Positions 1 to 9,401 of a stretch of DNA of 64,000 bases are shown here, in pieces. The first letter of the stretch is position 1, and every line of letters starts with the position of its first letter. Source of the DNA: Actinomycetota bacterium (GTDB taxonomy: Bacteria > Actinomycetota > Acidimicrobiia > Acidimicrobiales > Ilumatobacteraceae); the NCBI GenBank assembly GCA_016213625.1, contig JACQZZ010000003.1, forward strand, positions 62,001 through 126,000, written 5' to 3'. A program made the translations under genes and the position numbers. The notes beneath the pieces were generated by a model. The model was not told where the DNA came from. It saw only the letters and a list, made by a program, of their open reading frames with translations, and searched no databases.

Positions 1-872
1 ACCTCAGGGGCGCTGTCGCCCACGACCGCTGCGATGGGCCGGCCGACGGCTGCGCACATGGCCTGCACGCCGCCGATGACCTTGCCCTCGAAGCTCTGCT
101 CGTCGAGGTAGCCCTCACCGGTGATGACGAAGTCGGCCTCGACGATGTGGTCGTGCAGGTCGATCTCGTCGGCCACCAGATCGAATCCGGGCATGAGCGC
201 GCCGCCCAACGCCACCAGCCCGCCCGCCAACCCTCCGGCGGCTCCGGTGCCCGGTATGTGCCGAACGTCGACGCCGTACTGCTCCTCGTACATCTGGGCC
301 AGCCGGTGCAGTCGCCCGCGGAGCATGTCGACCTGCGCCGGTGTAGCGCCCTTCTGTGGACCGAACACGGGCGCCGCATCGGCGAAAAGGGTCTGCACGT
401 CGCAGGCGACCAGCAGCTGCACCCCCTTCAATCGATTCGGTGCGGTGATGGCGCGCACGCAACCGAGTCCGCCGTCGGTGGTGGCGGATCCGCCCAGGCA
501 CACGATGATCTTCTTCGCGCCGAGGTCGAGCGCCTGATCGATCAGTTCGCCCGTGCCGGTGGTGGTGGCCGCCATGGCGTCGTTCGCCTCGGCGCCACCC
601 ACGAGCGTGAGCCCCGACGCACGAGCCATCTCGATGACCGCGGTGCCGCGGTGGAAACGCCACTCGGCGCGCACCGGATCGCCCAGGGGACCGGTGACCG
701 TGCTGGTGCGGTTCGGGCCTCCCAGCGCCTCCAGTGTGCCCTCGCCGCCGTCGGCGACGGGTTGCTCCACGCAGTCGTGCCCGAGCTCCCAGCAAGCATG
801 CCCGATGGCCGCGGCCACCTGCGCCGCGGTGGCGGTTCCCTTGAACTTGTCGACCGCGGCGAGCACTCGCAT
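1..872 (-). CDS. glxK: Glycerate kinase, C-terminus cut by window edge
   Basis: Glycerate kinase of the GarK/GlxK family, which phosphorylates D-glycerate with ATP and feeds it into lower glycolysis; cytoplasmic. I translated the minus strand from the ATG at 870-872; the frame stays open to base 1, giving about 290 residues of a family that is usually about 370. Visible family motifs are DKFKGTATA at the N-terminus, PVADGGEGT at about residue 40, GGSATTDGG at about 125, and TGEGYLDEQSFEGK near the edge. The next gene diverges 35 bp away on the plus strand. The C-terminal part lies outside the window, so completeness cannot be judged. Symbol is by family only. Confidence 0.85.
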   Translation of the reverse strand, partial: MRVLAAVDKFKGTATAAQVAAAIGHACWELGHDCVEQPVADGGEGTLEALGGPNRTSTVTGPLGDPVRAEWRFHRGTAVIEMARASGLTLVGGAEANDAMAATTTGTGELIDQALDLGAKKIIVCLGGSATTDGGLGCVRAITAPNRLKGVQLLVACDVQTLFADAAPVFGPQKGATPAQVDMLRGRLHRLAQMYEEQYGVDVRHIPGTGAAGGLAGGLVALGGALMPGFDLVADEIDLHDHIVEADFVITGEGYLDEQSFEGKVIGGVQAMCAAVGRPIAAVVGDSAPE

Positions 873-907
873 TCGGCACAGGTTAGGGCCGCGTAAGGTG
901 CTCGCCC

Positions 908-2350
908 ATGGGAACTCTCGATGACGTCCTCGCGCTCGATGCCACCGGCCAGGCCGACTTGCTGCGTGCCGGGCAGGTGACTCCGACGGAGCTGGTGGCC
1001 GCTGCCATCGCCGCCGCGGAGGTACGCAACCCGGCGCTGAATGCCATCATCCACCCGCGCTTCGACGCCGCGCTCGGCGAGGCATCGCAGGTGCCCGCCG
1101 AACACGCCGGTCCGTTCCCCGGTGTGCCGATGGTCATCAAGGACCTCGGTTGTCACCAGGCCGGCGAACCCGCTCACGGTGGCACGCGTGCGCTGAAGAA
1201 CATCGACTACCGCGCCCCTGTCGACTCGGCGCTGTACCGGCGTTTCCGCAAGGCGGGTTTCATCTCCATCGGTCGCACCAACACGCCGGAGTGGGGCAGC
1301 ACCATCACCACCGAGCCGCTGGCGTACGGCGCGTCACACAACCCGTGGAACCTCGATCACTCCACCGGCGGGTCGTCGGGTGGTTCGGCTGCTGCGGTCG
1401 CCGCCGGCATCGTGGCGGTGGGGCATGCCAACGACGGAGGTGGCTCCATCCGCGTGCCCGCGTCGGAGTGCGGCCTCGTCGGCCTGAAGCCCACGCGGGC
1501 TCGAGTGAGCCTGGCGCCCGATGTCGGTGAGGCGTGGGCCGGCTCCACCATCGACGGCGCCGTGGTGCGCAGCGTGCGCGATGCGGCCGCCGTGCTCGAC
1601 GCGATCGCCGGCTACGAGTCGGGCGACCCGTACACCGCACCTCCGTTCGCGCGTCCCCTGCGCGACGAGGTGGGCGTGACGCCCGGTCGCTTGCGCATCG
1701 GAGTGTTCAGCGGCGCCGAACTCGGGGGTGCGGTGCACCCCGAATGCATCGCCGGCGTGGAGCACACGGCGAAGTTGCTCGAGGCCGCGGGCCACCACGT
1801 GGAGGCCTCGGTGCCCGAGGCCATGTCGGATCAGGGGCTCGTCGAGCGCTTCGTCACCGTGCTCGCCGCGTGTACCGCCAACGACCTGCGCGCCCTGGAG
1901 GAGATCCTGGGCCGACCGGCCACCGAGGACGACCTCGAGCCCGACAACCTGATGTACGCGCACATGGGCCAGGCCGTGTCGGCGGTGGACTATCTGGCCT
2001 GTCTGGAAGCGCAACACGCGTGGTGCCGCCGGATGCTGTCGTGGTGGCACCCCGCCGACGGCAGTCATGGGTTCGACCTGTTGCTCACGCCGGTGCTCGC
2101 CGCGCCACCGCCGCCGCTGGGGTACCTGTCCGGTCCCGAGGGCGCGGGCCGCGTGGCCGAGTTGCTGTTGTTCACCGCGCAGTTCAACGTGACCGGCCAA
2201 CCGGCCATCAGCCTGCCCCTGCATCGCACGGCCGACGGACTGCCGGTCGGGTCGCAGTTGGTGGCGGCATACGGGCGTGAGGACGTGCTGGTGCGGGTGG
2301 GTGCGCAACTCGAGTCCGCCGCGCCGTGGCCCACCATCGCCCCGCGCTGA
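908..2350 (+). CDS. Amidase (amidase signature family)
   Basis: Amidase signature enzyme of 480 residues, hydrolysing carboxamides through a Ser-cisSer-Lys triad; cytoplasmic. The catalytic Lys is in VIKD (about residue 78), the Gly/Ser-rich core STGGSSGGSAAAVAAG is near residue 152, and GGSIR with the nucleophile region follows at about 178. Length is typical. It could be a free-standing amidase or a GatA-like paralogue; no gatB or gatC lies nearby, so a tRNA-amidotransferase role is unlikely. ATG start, divergent from the glycerate kinase with a 35-bp gap and no clear ribosome site, which suggests a short or absent leader. Confidence 0.9.
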   Translation: MGTLDDVLALDATGQADLLRAGQVTPTELVAAAIAAAEVRNPALNAIIHPRFDAALGEASQVPAEHAGPFPGVPMVIKDLGCHQAGEPAHGGTRALKNIDYRAPVDSALYRRFRKAGFISIGRTNTPEWGSTITTEPLAYGASHNPWNLDHSTGGSSGGSAAAVAAGIVAVGHANDGGGSIRVPASECGLVGLKPTRARVSLAPDVGEAWAGSTIDGAVVRSVRDAAAVLDAIAGYESGDPYTAPPFARPLRDEVGVTPGRLRIGVFSGAELGGAVHPECIAGVEHTAKLLEAAGHHVEASVPEAMSDQGLVERFVTVLAACTANDLRALEEILGRPATEDDLEPDNLMYAHMGQAVSAVDYLACLEAQHAWCRRMLSWWHPADGSHGFDLLLTPVLAAPPPPLGYLSGPEGAGRVAELLLFTAQFNVTGQPAISLPLHRTADGLPVGSQLVAAYGREDVLVRVGAQLESAAPWPTIAPR

Positions 2351-2380
2351 AATCCCGACCGACTTGGTAACGTTTGCCGC

Positions 2381-2656
2381 ATGGCTGTGACCGTTCGAAT
2401 CCCCACGACCCTGCGCCCCATGGCGGGCGGCAACTCCCAGGTGCAGGTGGAGGGCGCCACGCTGTCCGAGGTCATCGCGAACCTCGATGCCGCGCATCCC
2501 GGCTTCCGCGACCGCCTGCTCGACGAGTCCGGTGCGCTGCGCAAGTTCGTCAACATCTTCGTGTCGGACGACGACGTGCGCTACCTCGACGGCCTGAACA
2601 CGGCCGTTCCGGCCGGCGAGACCGTCAGCATCATCCCCGCCGTCGCCGGCGGCTGA
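2381..2656 (+). CDS. cysO: CysO-like sulfur carrier protein (MoaD/ThiS fold)
   Basis: A 91-residue ubiquitin-like sulfur carrier. It ends in PAVAGG, the diglycine tail that is converted to a thiocarboxylate and, in mycobacteria, donates sulfur to O-phosphoserine via CysM to make cysteine. The start VTVRIPTTLRP and the block FVNIFVSDDDVRYLDGL closely resemble mycobacterial CysO as I remember it, more than MoaD or ThiS. It lies 30 bp after the amidase. The usual partners cysM and mec are not adjacent, so the pathway assignment rests on sequence resemblance alone. Confidence 0.85.
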   Translation: MAVTVRIPTTLRPMAGGNSQVQVEGATLSEVIANLDAAHPGFRDRLLDESGALRKFVNIFVSDDDVRYLDGLNTAVPAGETVSIIPAVAGG

Positions 2657-2755
2657 CCGCGCAGCGTCGGCACCCGGCGCGAGTGCTTGAGGATCGCCTC
2701 AGAAAATCGGGGGATCCCTCGTCGAACGGTGACGGATGCGGCACACTGTGTGGCA

Positions 2756-3331
2756 GTGGACACTGCACCGACCCCCGATATCGACCTTGTCCGAACGCAA
2801 CTGCGCACCGTGTTGCGCGATGTGAACGACCTCGTGGACGTCATCGAGACCTCTGGCCTACCTGATGGCACCCACGCGCTCGCGACCGCGCTGCGGCAGC
2901 GACTCGACGATCTGGCGGGCGCGGTCGACAAGATCCTGCAGCCGGCCGGCTCGGCGATGCCGCGGCGTGCCACGTCCACCGACCCGTCGCCGGCCGTCGA
3001 CGAAGCGGTGCTCACGGCGTTGCTCGACGACCTGGGCGACGTCGGTCGCGTGGCCTACCTGGTGCAGTTGTTCCTCACCGAACTCCACGGGCGTCGGCTG
3101 GCGCTCACCAACGCGGTCGAACAGCAAGACCTGGCCGCGGCCAAGGCCGTCGCGCACACCCTGAGGTCCAGCGCGCTGCTGTTGGGCGCGGCCCAGCTCG
3201 GGTCGGCGTGCGATCACCTGCTGGACGCGGACCAAGTGTCGAACCTACGGCCGTTGGTCGACGACGTCATGCAGCAGGCCACGGGCTCGGCCCGCTGGTT
3301 CCAGATCTGGCTCGCCAACCAACCCAGCTGA
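2756..3331 (+). CDS. HPt-domain phosphotransfer protein
   Basis: About 191 residues with a C-terminal histidine-phosphotransfer (HPt) four-helix domain. The motif AHTLRSSALLLGA, about two thirds along, matches the HPt signature, with the His as the likely phosphorylated residue. The N-terminal 90 residues are helical and Ala/Asp-rich with no recognised domain. HPt proteins shuttle phosphate between a hybrid kinase and a response regulator. No hybrid kinase is in the window; an orphan OmpR-type regulator lies about 5 kb downstream. The start is uncertain: the frame is open from TTG 2687, with GTG codons at 2729, 2750 and 2756. I chose the GTG at 2756. Confidence 0.75.
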   Translation: MDTAPTPDIDLVRTQLRTVLRDVNDLVDVIETSGLPDGTHALATALRQRLDDLAGAVDKILQPAGSAMPRRATSTDPSPAVDEAVLTALLDDLGDVGRVAYLVQLFLTELHGRRLALTNAVEQQDLAAAKAVAHTLRSSALLLGAAQLGSACDHLLDADQVSNLRPLVDDVMQQATGSARWFQIWLANQPS

Positions 3332-3395
3332 CCCCCACGAGAACCGAAGTCCGTGCGCCGCGTCACCCGGGCGGAAGGGCGGTGGCGTCACATGG

Positions 3396-3869
3396 GTGAT
3401 GATGACGGTGGTGGACGACGACGTCGCGATCTATCGGCGGCATGCCGATGAGCTGATCCGCTACGCGACCGCGCTCGTCGGTCCGCACGATGCAGCCGAC
3501 GTGGTGATCGATGGCGTGCTCGCCGCGTTCGCCTCGCCCGGGTGGTCCACCGTGATGAACCCGCGGGCGTACCTGTACCGGGCCGTGTTCAACCGTGCCG
3601 CGTCGGTGCGCCGCAGCGATGCTCGCCGTCAGCGACGTGAGGCCGCGGTGGCACTGCCCGACCACGTGGAGCCGTCGCCTTCGTCGGTCGACGCACACCG
3701 CGCACTCGCGCAGTTGAGCCCGCAGCAACGTGCCGTCGTCTACTTCACGTATTGGGACGACCTACTGCCCTCGCAGATCGCCGAGTTGCTCGACGTCAGC
3801 GAGGGCACCGTTCGCAAGCAACTGGCGCGTGCGCGCGATCACCTGAGGAGGATCCTCGATGCCCACTGA
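3396..3869 (+). CDS. ECF-type sigma-70 family RNA polymerase sigma factor
   Basis: A 157-residue extracytoplasmic-function sigma factor. Region 2 spans about residues 8-75 (helices around HADELIRYATALVG and PRAYLYRAVFNRAASVRR), and region 4 spans about 105-155, where LLPSQIAELLDVSEGTVRKQ is the -35-binding helix-turn-helix. It resembles the actinobacterial SigE-like ECF class. Its 3' end overlaps the next gene by 11 bp, so the pair is probably translationally coupled and the downstream membrane protein is the natural candidate for its anti-sigma partner. GTG at 3396 is followed directly by ATG codons at 3399 and 3402, any of which could be the start. Confidence 0.88.
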   Translation: MMMTVVDDDVAIYRRHADELIRYATALVGPHDAADVVIDGVLAAFASPGWSTVMNPRAYLYRAVFNRAASVRRSDARRQRREAAVALPDHVEPSPSSVDAHRALAQLSPQQRAVVYFTYWDDLLPSQIAELLDVSEGTVRKQLARARDHLRRILDAH

Positions 3870-5835
3870 TCCGCTCGACGATCGCATCCGCTCGATGATG
3901 TCCGACGCGATGTCGTCGGCGCCGGCCGCGCCGTCGCTGTCGCTGCGTGCGCCCGTGCGTGCCACGCCGCCGCGGCGCGGACTGCTGTGGGCCGGCATCG
4001 GTATCGCTGCATCGATCACCGCTGTCGGCGCGCTGGTGTGGACCAGTGGCGACGACGACCACACCATCGTCAGCGCCAGCACCTCCACTCCGGTCACCGA
4101 GCCATCGCTACCGTGGCCCACGGGTGTCGCCGCGGTCGTCGCCAGTTCGCGTGGCATCGAGCGTGTGTCCAGCGAGAACGGTCAGGCCGTCGTGACCCGA
4201 GTGCTCGACGGAGTGGGAGTGGCGCGGGCGATCCAACTGGAGGACGGTGGGATCGTCTTCCAGGAGATGGGCGGCGACATCCGTTACATGGCGCCCGACG
4301 GAACGGTGTCCGACACGGCGTTGGTCACCGACGACGGCAACGGGAGCACCGTGCTCGAGGATGCTGATTCGCCGAACGGCGAACTGCGGCTCGTCTACCG
4401 CGTCCCCACCACCGACCCGGCCGCGGCCGGCGACCTCGGGGTGTGGCTCCAACCCCTGGAGCCCCGCTACGAGCTGCTGCCCGGCGGCTTCGGTGTCGGC
4501 TATCAGCGCTTCACCATCGTCGACGAGTTCTCGGTGGCGGCGGCCACCATCGACGACACGGGGCAGCGCGGCTCGTACAAGTCGACCTACCGAAATGGCG
4601 TCGCCGAGACCGCGGTCGACTCCTACGACGACCCGGTGGCCCTCGCCGGTGACGGTGCGGGTTCGGTGGGCTGGGTGACGGCCGACGGCGGATTCACGAC
4701 CACTGGTGTGCGCGATGGATCGCAGCCAGAGTTGACGGTCGGCCTCGACGTGACCGAGCTCGACTGGCGCGGTCAGTGGCTGATGGTCACGCAGCAGGGC
4801 GGCCTCGCGGCCACTCTCGTCGACCTGGTGACCGAGGCGCGGTACCAGGTGCCGGTGAGCGGTGGTGTGGTCACGTTGTCGCGGTACGCCGTGCCCTCCA
4901 CACAGCCGGTGCCCACCACCGTGCCGACGACCGTGTTGGAACCGACACCGTCGACGGCGCTGCCCGAGTCCTTGCCGTCGGTGGTGACTGCGGGGCCGAA
5001 CGGTGTGTGGGAGTACGGGCCGGACGGCGAGGTGCAGTGGACGGCGGAACCGATGGCGTTCGCGGTGAAGGCACCCGACGGCTCGATGCTGATGCAACGC
5101 CAGTCGGGTGGCTACCCCGGTGCCGGATGGACACAGGCCGACACGCTGCCGCTGCGCCAAGCGTCGCCCGGCGCACCGATTGAAGATCTGTTCGACGAGT
5201 TGTTCCCCGCCGCCGACGTGGTGGCGGGGTGGTACACGCTGCACGACGCGGCGATGGTGAATGGGCAGCCGTTGGTGATCCTCGACCGACAGTCCGATCT
5301 GGTGAACATCGAGTCGCCGGCGGGCGCGTTGCTGGTGCTCGACCTCGACGCTGCGTCGCTGGTGGAGATCGATCAGATCGGCGGCTGGGAATCGGCGAGC
5401 AGCCGCATGCACCTCGCCACGAATGGACTCATCGTCGGCGAGACGTACTCCGAAGCGGTGCGGTCGTTCTACTCAGTCCGAGTCGACGGCACCCCGGCGC
5501 TGTCTGCCGCCAATCTCGGACTCGAACCGAACTACTACGACTGCAACGACTGCCCGCGGCTGTACACGATCAGCCGCGACGGCTCGACGATCGCATGGCT
5601 CGACGGCACCACCTTGATCCGCTTCTCGCTGGGCGACCTCGAGATGCCACCAGTGGAGCTCGGCGATCTCACCGGCGGGCCGCTCGAGGCGACCGATCTG
5701 TCGATCAGCGCTGACGTGGCGGTGTACGACCGCAACTTCAGCGGCGCCCCGAGCACCCCCGTCATCGTGTACCTCGACAGCGCCGGCCGCCGAGCGGAAG
5801 AGCTCGCCCCCGCCGCTCGCACCGCCCTCCCCTGA
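3859..5835 (+). CDS. Single-pass membrane protein, probable anti-sigma partner
   Basis: A 658-residue protein with a cytoplasmic N-terminus of about 40 residues, one transmembrane helix at about 42-60 (LLWAGIGIAASITAVGALVW), then a long exported region. The exported part has repeated beta-rich segments of the propeller type, a Thr/Pro-rich linker at about residue 350 (TVPTTVLEPTPSTALPE) and a Cys pair in YYDCNDCPRLY. The overlap with the sigma gene and the short cytoplasmic tail suggest it sequesters the sigma factor and senses an extracellular signal. I see no classical zinc anti-sigma motif in the tail, so that role is inference. A hairpin follows the stop. Confidence 0.7.
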   Translation: MPTDPLDDRIRSMMSDAMSSAPAAPSLSLRAPVRATPPRRGLLWAGIGIAASITAVGALVWTSGDDDHTIVSASTSTPVTEPSLPWPTGVAAVVASSRGIERVSSENGQAVVTRVLDGVGVARAIQLEDGGIVFQEMGGDIRYMAPDGTVSDTALVTDDGNGSTVLEDADSPNGELRLVYRVPTTDPAAAGDLGVWLQPLEPRYELLPGGFGVGYQRFTIVDEFSVAAATIDDTGQRGSYKSTYRNGVAETAVDSYDDPVALAGDGAGSVGWVTADGGFTTTGVRDGSQPELTVGLDVTELDWRGQWLMVTQQGGLAATLVDLVTEARYQVPVSGGVVTLSRYAVPSTQPVPTTVPTTVLEPTPSTALPESLPSVVTAGPNGVWEYGPDGEVQWTAEPMAFAVKAPDGSMLMQRQSGGYPGAGWTQADTLPLRQASPGAPIEDLFDELFPAADVVAGWYTLHDAAMVNGQPLVILDRQSDLVNIESPAGALLVLDLDAASLVEIDQIGGWESASSRMHLATNGLIVGETYSEAVRSFYSVRVDGTPALSAANLGLEPNYYDCNDCPRLYTISRDGSTIAWLDGTTLIRFSLGDLEMPPVELGDLTGGPLEATDLSISADVAVYDRNFSGAPSTPVIVYLDSAGRRAEELAPAARTALP

Positions 5836-5869
5836 GCGGATGCGCGCTGCGGGCGCGGATCCGCTCAGG
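5831..5869 (+). terminator. Hairpin at the end of the sigma/anti-sigma unit
   Basis: Perfect 11-bp inverted repeat, CCTGAGCGGAT at 5831-5841 with ATCCGCTCAGG at 5859-5869. The left arm contains the stop codon of the preceding gene. No U-tract follows, so it may be a weak terminator or an mRNA 3'-end stabiliser. Confidence 0.6.
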
Positions 5870-5955
5870 GATGAGCGGCAGCGACCCCGTGGGTTCGAGT
5901 CCGCTCGACCGTGCACGGAATCGCGCCCGACCTGAAGGGGACCTGACAACGCAAA

Positions 5956-5981
5956 GGGCCCGGTGCCGAAGCACCGGGCCC
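5956..5981 (-). terminator. groEL transcription terminator
   Basis: Perfect 11-bp stem, GGGCCCGGTGC at 5956-5966 with GCACCGGGCCC at 5971-5981, around a four-base loop that reads TTCG on the minus strand. On that strand it is followed by TTTGCGTT. It lies 30 bp past the groEL stop, as expected for its terminator. Confidence 0.8.
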
Positions 5982-6011
5982 TCGCAGTTCGTCAGTGACG
6001 AGTGGAACGAC

Positions 6012-7703
<1,692 letters not shown>

Positions 7704-7730
7704 CTAGCACTCTAAACCCTGGACTGCTAA
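7704..7730 (-). promoter_or_regulatory. CIRCE operator of groEL (HrcA site)
   Basis: Inverted repeat CTAGCACTC at 7704-7712, a 9-base spacer, and GACTGCTAA at 7722-7730. It matches the CIRCE consensus TTAGCACTC-N9-GAGTGCTAA with one mismatch per arm. The left arm also belongs to a second, 14-bp perfect palindrome, GAGTGCTAGCACTC, at 7699-7712. It lies about 70 bp upstream of groEL, so HrcA heat-shock repression is expected. Confidence 0.9.
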
Positions 7731-7749
7731 TGCGGCAACACCGGAACCG

Positions 7750-8193
7750 TCAGCGAGCGCGTTCCAGCACCACGGTGGTCAGGGTCTCCTCTGCGCCGAA
7801 CTCGCGGGTGAAGCGGGTGAGCAACGCGTTCAGCCCGGCCGTGCCGGCACAACTGACGTGCAGCTGGTAGTCGGTGCGGCCCGTGACGTGGGCCAGCCAG
7901 GTGACCTCGGGGCAGGTGAGCGCGCCGCGGCGGAACTGGTCGATGTCGCGGGCACGCACGTCGATGACGGCCTCCAGGTCGCGGCCCAGCCGCGATTGGT
8001 CGATGTCGATGGTGAACCGGCGGATGACGCCGGTGCGCACCAGGCGGCGCACGCGGTCGGCGGCCGCGTTGGCCGACAGGTGCACGCGATCGCCGAGGGT
8101 CTGATAGGGAATCCGGGCGTCATCGCGCAGAATGGCGAGAATTTCGCTGTCAAGACGATCAAGTGGAGTGGAATCCGCAGCCATAGCGCCCAT
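7750..8193 (-). CDS. Lrp/AsnC family transcriptional regulator
   Basis: About 147 residues. The N-terminal winged helix-turn-helix (LDRLDSEILAILRDDARIPY to RRLVRTGVIRRF) is followed by an AsnC/RAM ligand-binding domain containing VTGRTDYQLHVSC. These regulators respond to amino acids and bind as octamers. The open frame runs on to 8253, but that would cover the start of the divergent gene at 8247; the ATGs at 8191-8193 and 8182-8184 fit better. The neighbouring divergent small gene is a likely target, though nothing shows which ligand is sensed. Confidence 0.88.
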   Translation of the reverse strand: MGAMAADSTPLDRLDSEILAILRDDARIPYQTLGDRVHLSANAAADRVRRLVRTGVIRRFTIDIDQSRLGRDLEAVIDVRARDIDQFRRGALTCPEVTWLAHVTGRTDYQLHVSCAGTAGLNALLTRFTREFGAEETLTTVVLERAR

Positions 8194-8246
8194 CTTGCCA
8201 TGGAATCCGGTGTTTTCGCAGCACCGATCGGTCCAGACTGAACGGC

Positions 8247-8591
8247 ATGACACACACCGAATTCATCTGCTCCCTCCTCCGCTCGGTGCGCGCGGTCGGC
8301 GCGGCTGCCACCCTTCGCCAGGTGCGTGCCTCCCGTCCGGCGTTCCACCGTGGTGAGTACCACGACACTCGCGCCGTGTTCTTCGTGTGGGCCGTCGACC
8401 GTCTGGTGGCCGGTGGCCTCAGCGACATCGGCGCCCTCTGGCACCCGCTCACCGACGACCGCAGCGTCACCGCCTGGTGGACCACTGCCACGCTCGACAG
8501 CATCGAGGCTCGCGCGGCCTTCGTGCCGGCCGAACTCGCTCGCGAGGGTGAACCGCAGCCCGTGGAAGCCACGCTGCTCGTCGCCGCCTGA
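8247..8591 (+). CDS. Conserved small protein of unknown function
   Basis: 114 residues, beginning MTHTEFICSLLRSVRAVG. It has no signal peptide and no transmembrane segment, and I do not recognise the family. It is helical and Arg/Ala-rich with several Trp residues (FFVWAVDRL, VTAWWTTATLD). It diverges from the Lrp regulator with about 53 bp between starts, which suggests the regulator controls it. The codon pattern is like its neighbours', so it is probably a real gene. Confidence 0.6.
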   Translation: MTHTEFICSLLRSVRAVGAAATLRQVRASRPAFHRGEYHDTRAVFFVWAVDRLVAGGLSDIGALWHPLTDDRSVTAWWTTATLDSIEARAAFVPAELAREGEPQPVEATLLVAA

Positions 8592-8601
8592 CCGCACCGC
8601 C

Positions 8602-8645
8602 GCACCGCGCCGCCGCACCGCGCCGCCGCACCGCGCCGCCGCACC
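8602..8645. repeat. 13-bp GC-rich tandem repeat
   Basis: Three full copies of GCACCGCGCCGCC at 8602-8614, 8615-8627 and 8628-8640, then a partial copy to 8645. The array fills the gap between the small gene ending at 8591 and the response regulator start at 8646. It could affect spacing of the regulator's translation signal. Confidence 0.85.
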
Positions 8646-9362
8646 ATGTCGATCACCGCCGAGTGTGGCACACTCACCACTGTGACGGACACTGACGTGC
8701 TGCTGGTGGAAGACGCGCCGGAGTACATCCGCCTGGAGACCGACGTGTTGTCCGACGCCGGGTACAACGTGCGCAGCGTCACCACGGTGGCCGATGCGCT
8801 CGTCGCGATGACCGCGGCGATGCCCGACGTGGTGGTGCTCGATCTGGGTCTCCCCGACGGGGACGGGCTGGATCTGTGTCGGTCCATCCGTGAGCACTCC
8901 AACGCATACGTCATCGTCGTGTCCGGTCGTGCCCGGGAGGTCGACAAGCTGCGCGGGTTCCGCCTCGGGGCCGACGACTTCCTGATGAAGCCGTTCTCCG
9001 GCCGCGAGCTCGTCGCCCGGGTCGAGGCGTTGCTGCGCCGGCCACGCACCGGCCAGGCCGAAGGTCTGCCGCGCGTGTTCGGTGAACTCGTCCTGGATCC
9101 GCACTCACGCGAGGTCACCGTCGCCGGCGCTCCCGTCGACCTCACTCGCATCGAGTTCGATCTGTTGGAGACGATGTCGGCCAACCCGCGTCGGGTGTTC
9201 ACCCGTCAGCAGTTGCTCGACAAGGTGTGGGGCCAGAACTGGTTCGGCGACGACCACGTCGTCGACGTGCACGTGGCCAACCTGCGCAAGAAGATCGACG
9301 CCGGCGCCGAGAAGAGCTGGGTGCGCACCGTGCGCGGCGTCGGCTACAGCATGGCGCTCTGA
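8646..9362 (+). CDS. OmpR/PhoB-family response regulator (orphan)
   Basis: 238 residues from ATG 8646, or fewer if the in-frame GTG of VTDTD (about 12 codons in) is used. The receiver domain has the phospho-acceptor Asp in VVVLDLGLPDG and the conserved Lys in LMKPFS. The C-terminal OmpR-type winged helix runs from about residue 145 (ELVLDPHSREVTV to RTVRGVGYSMAL). No histidine kinase is adjacent, so it is an orphan in this window; the HPt protein about 5 kb upstream is one possible phosphate source. The 13-bp repeat array abuts its start. Confidence 0.9.
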   Translation: MSITAECGTLTTVTDTDVLLVEDAPEYIRLETDVLSDAGYNVRSVTTVADALVAMTAAMPDVVVLDLGLPDGDGLDLCRSIREHSNAYVIVVSGRAREVDKLRGFRLGADDFLMKPFSGRELVARVEALLRRPRTGQAEGLPRVFGELVLDPHSREVTVAGAPVDLTRIEFDLLETMSANPRRVFTRQQLLDKVWGQNWFGDDHVVDVHVANLRKKIDAGAEKSWVRTVRGVGYSMAL

Positions 9363-9401
9363 TCCGGCGCGGCCCGCAGGTCGCACTCTATGGTCGCGGC
9401 C

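Noticed and set aside
8194-8253. Longer start for the Lrp regulator
   Set aside because: It would overlap the divergent gene start and adds an unrelated Cys/Arg-rich leader.
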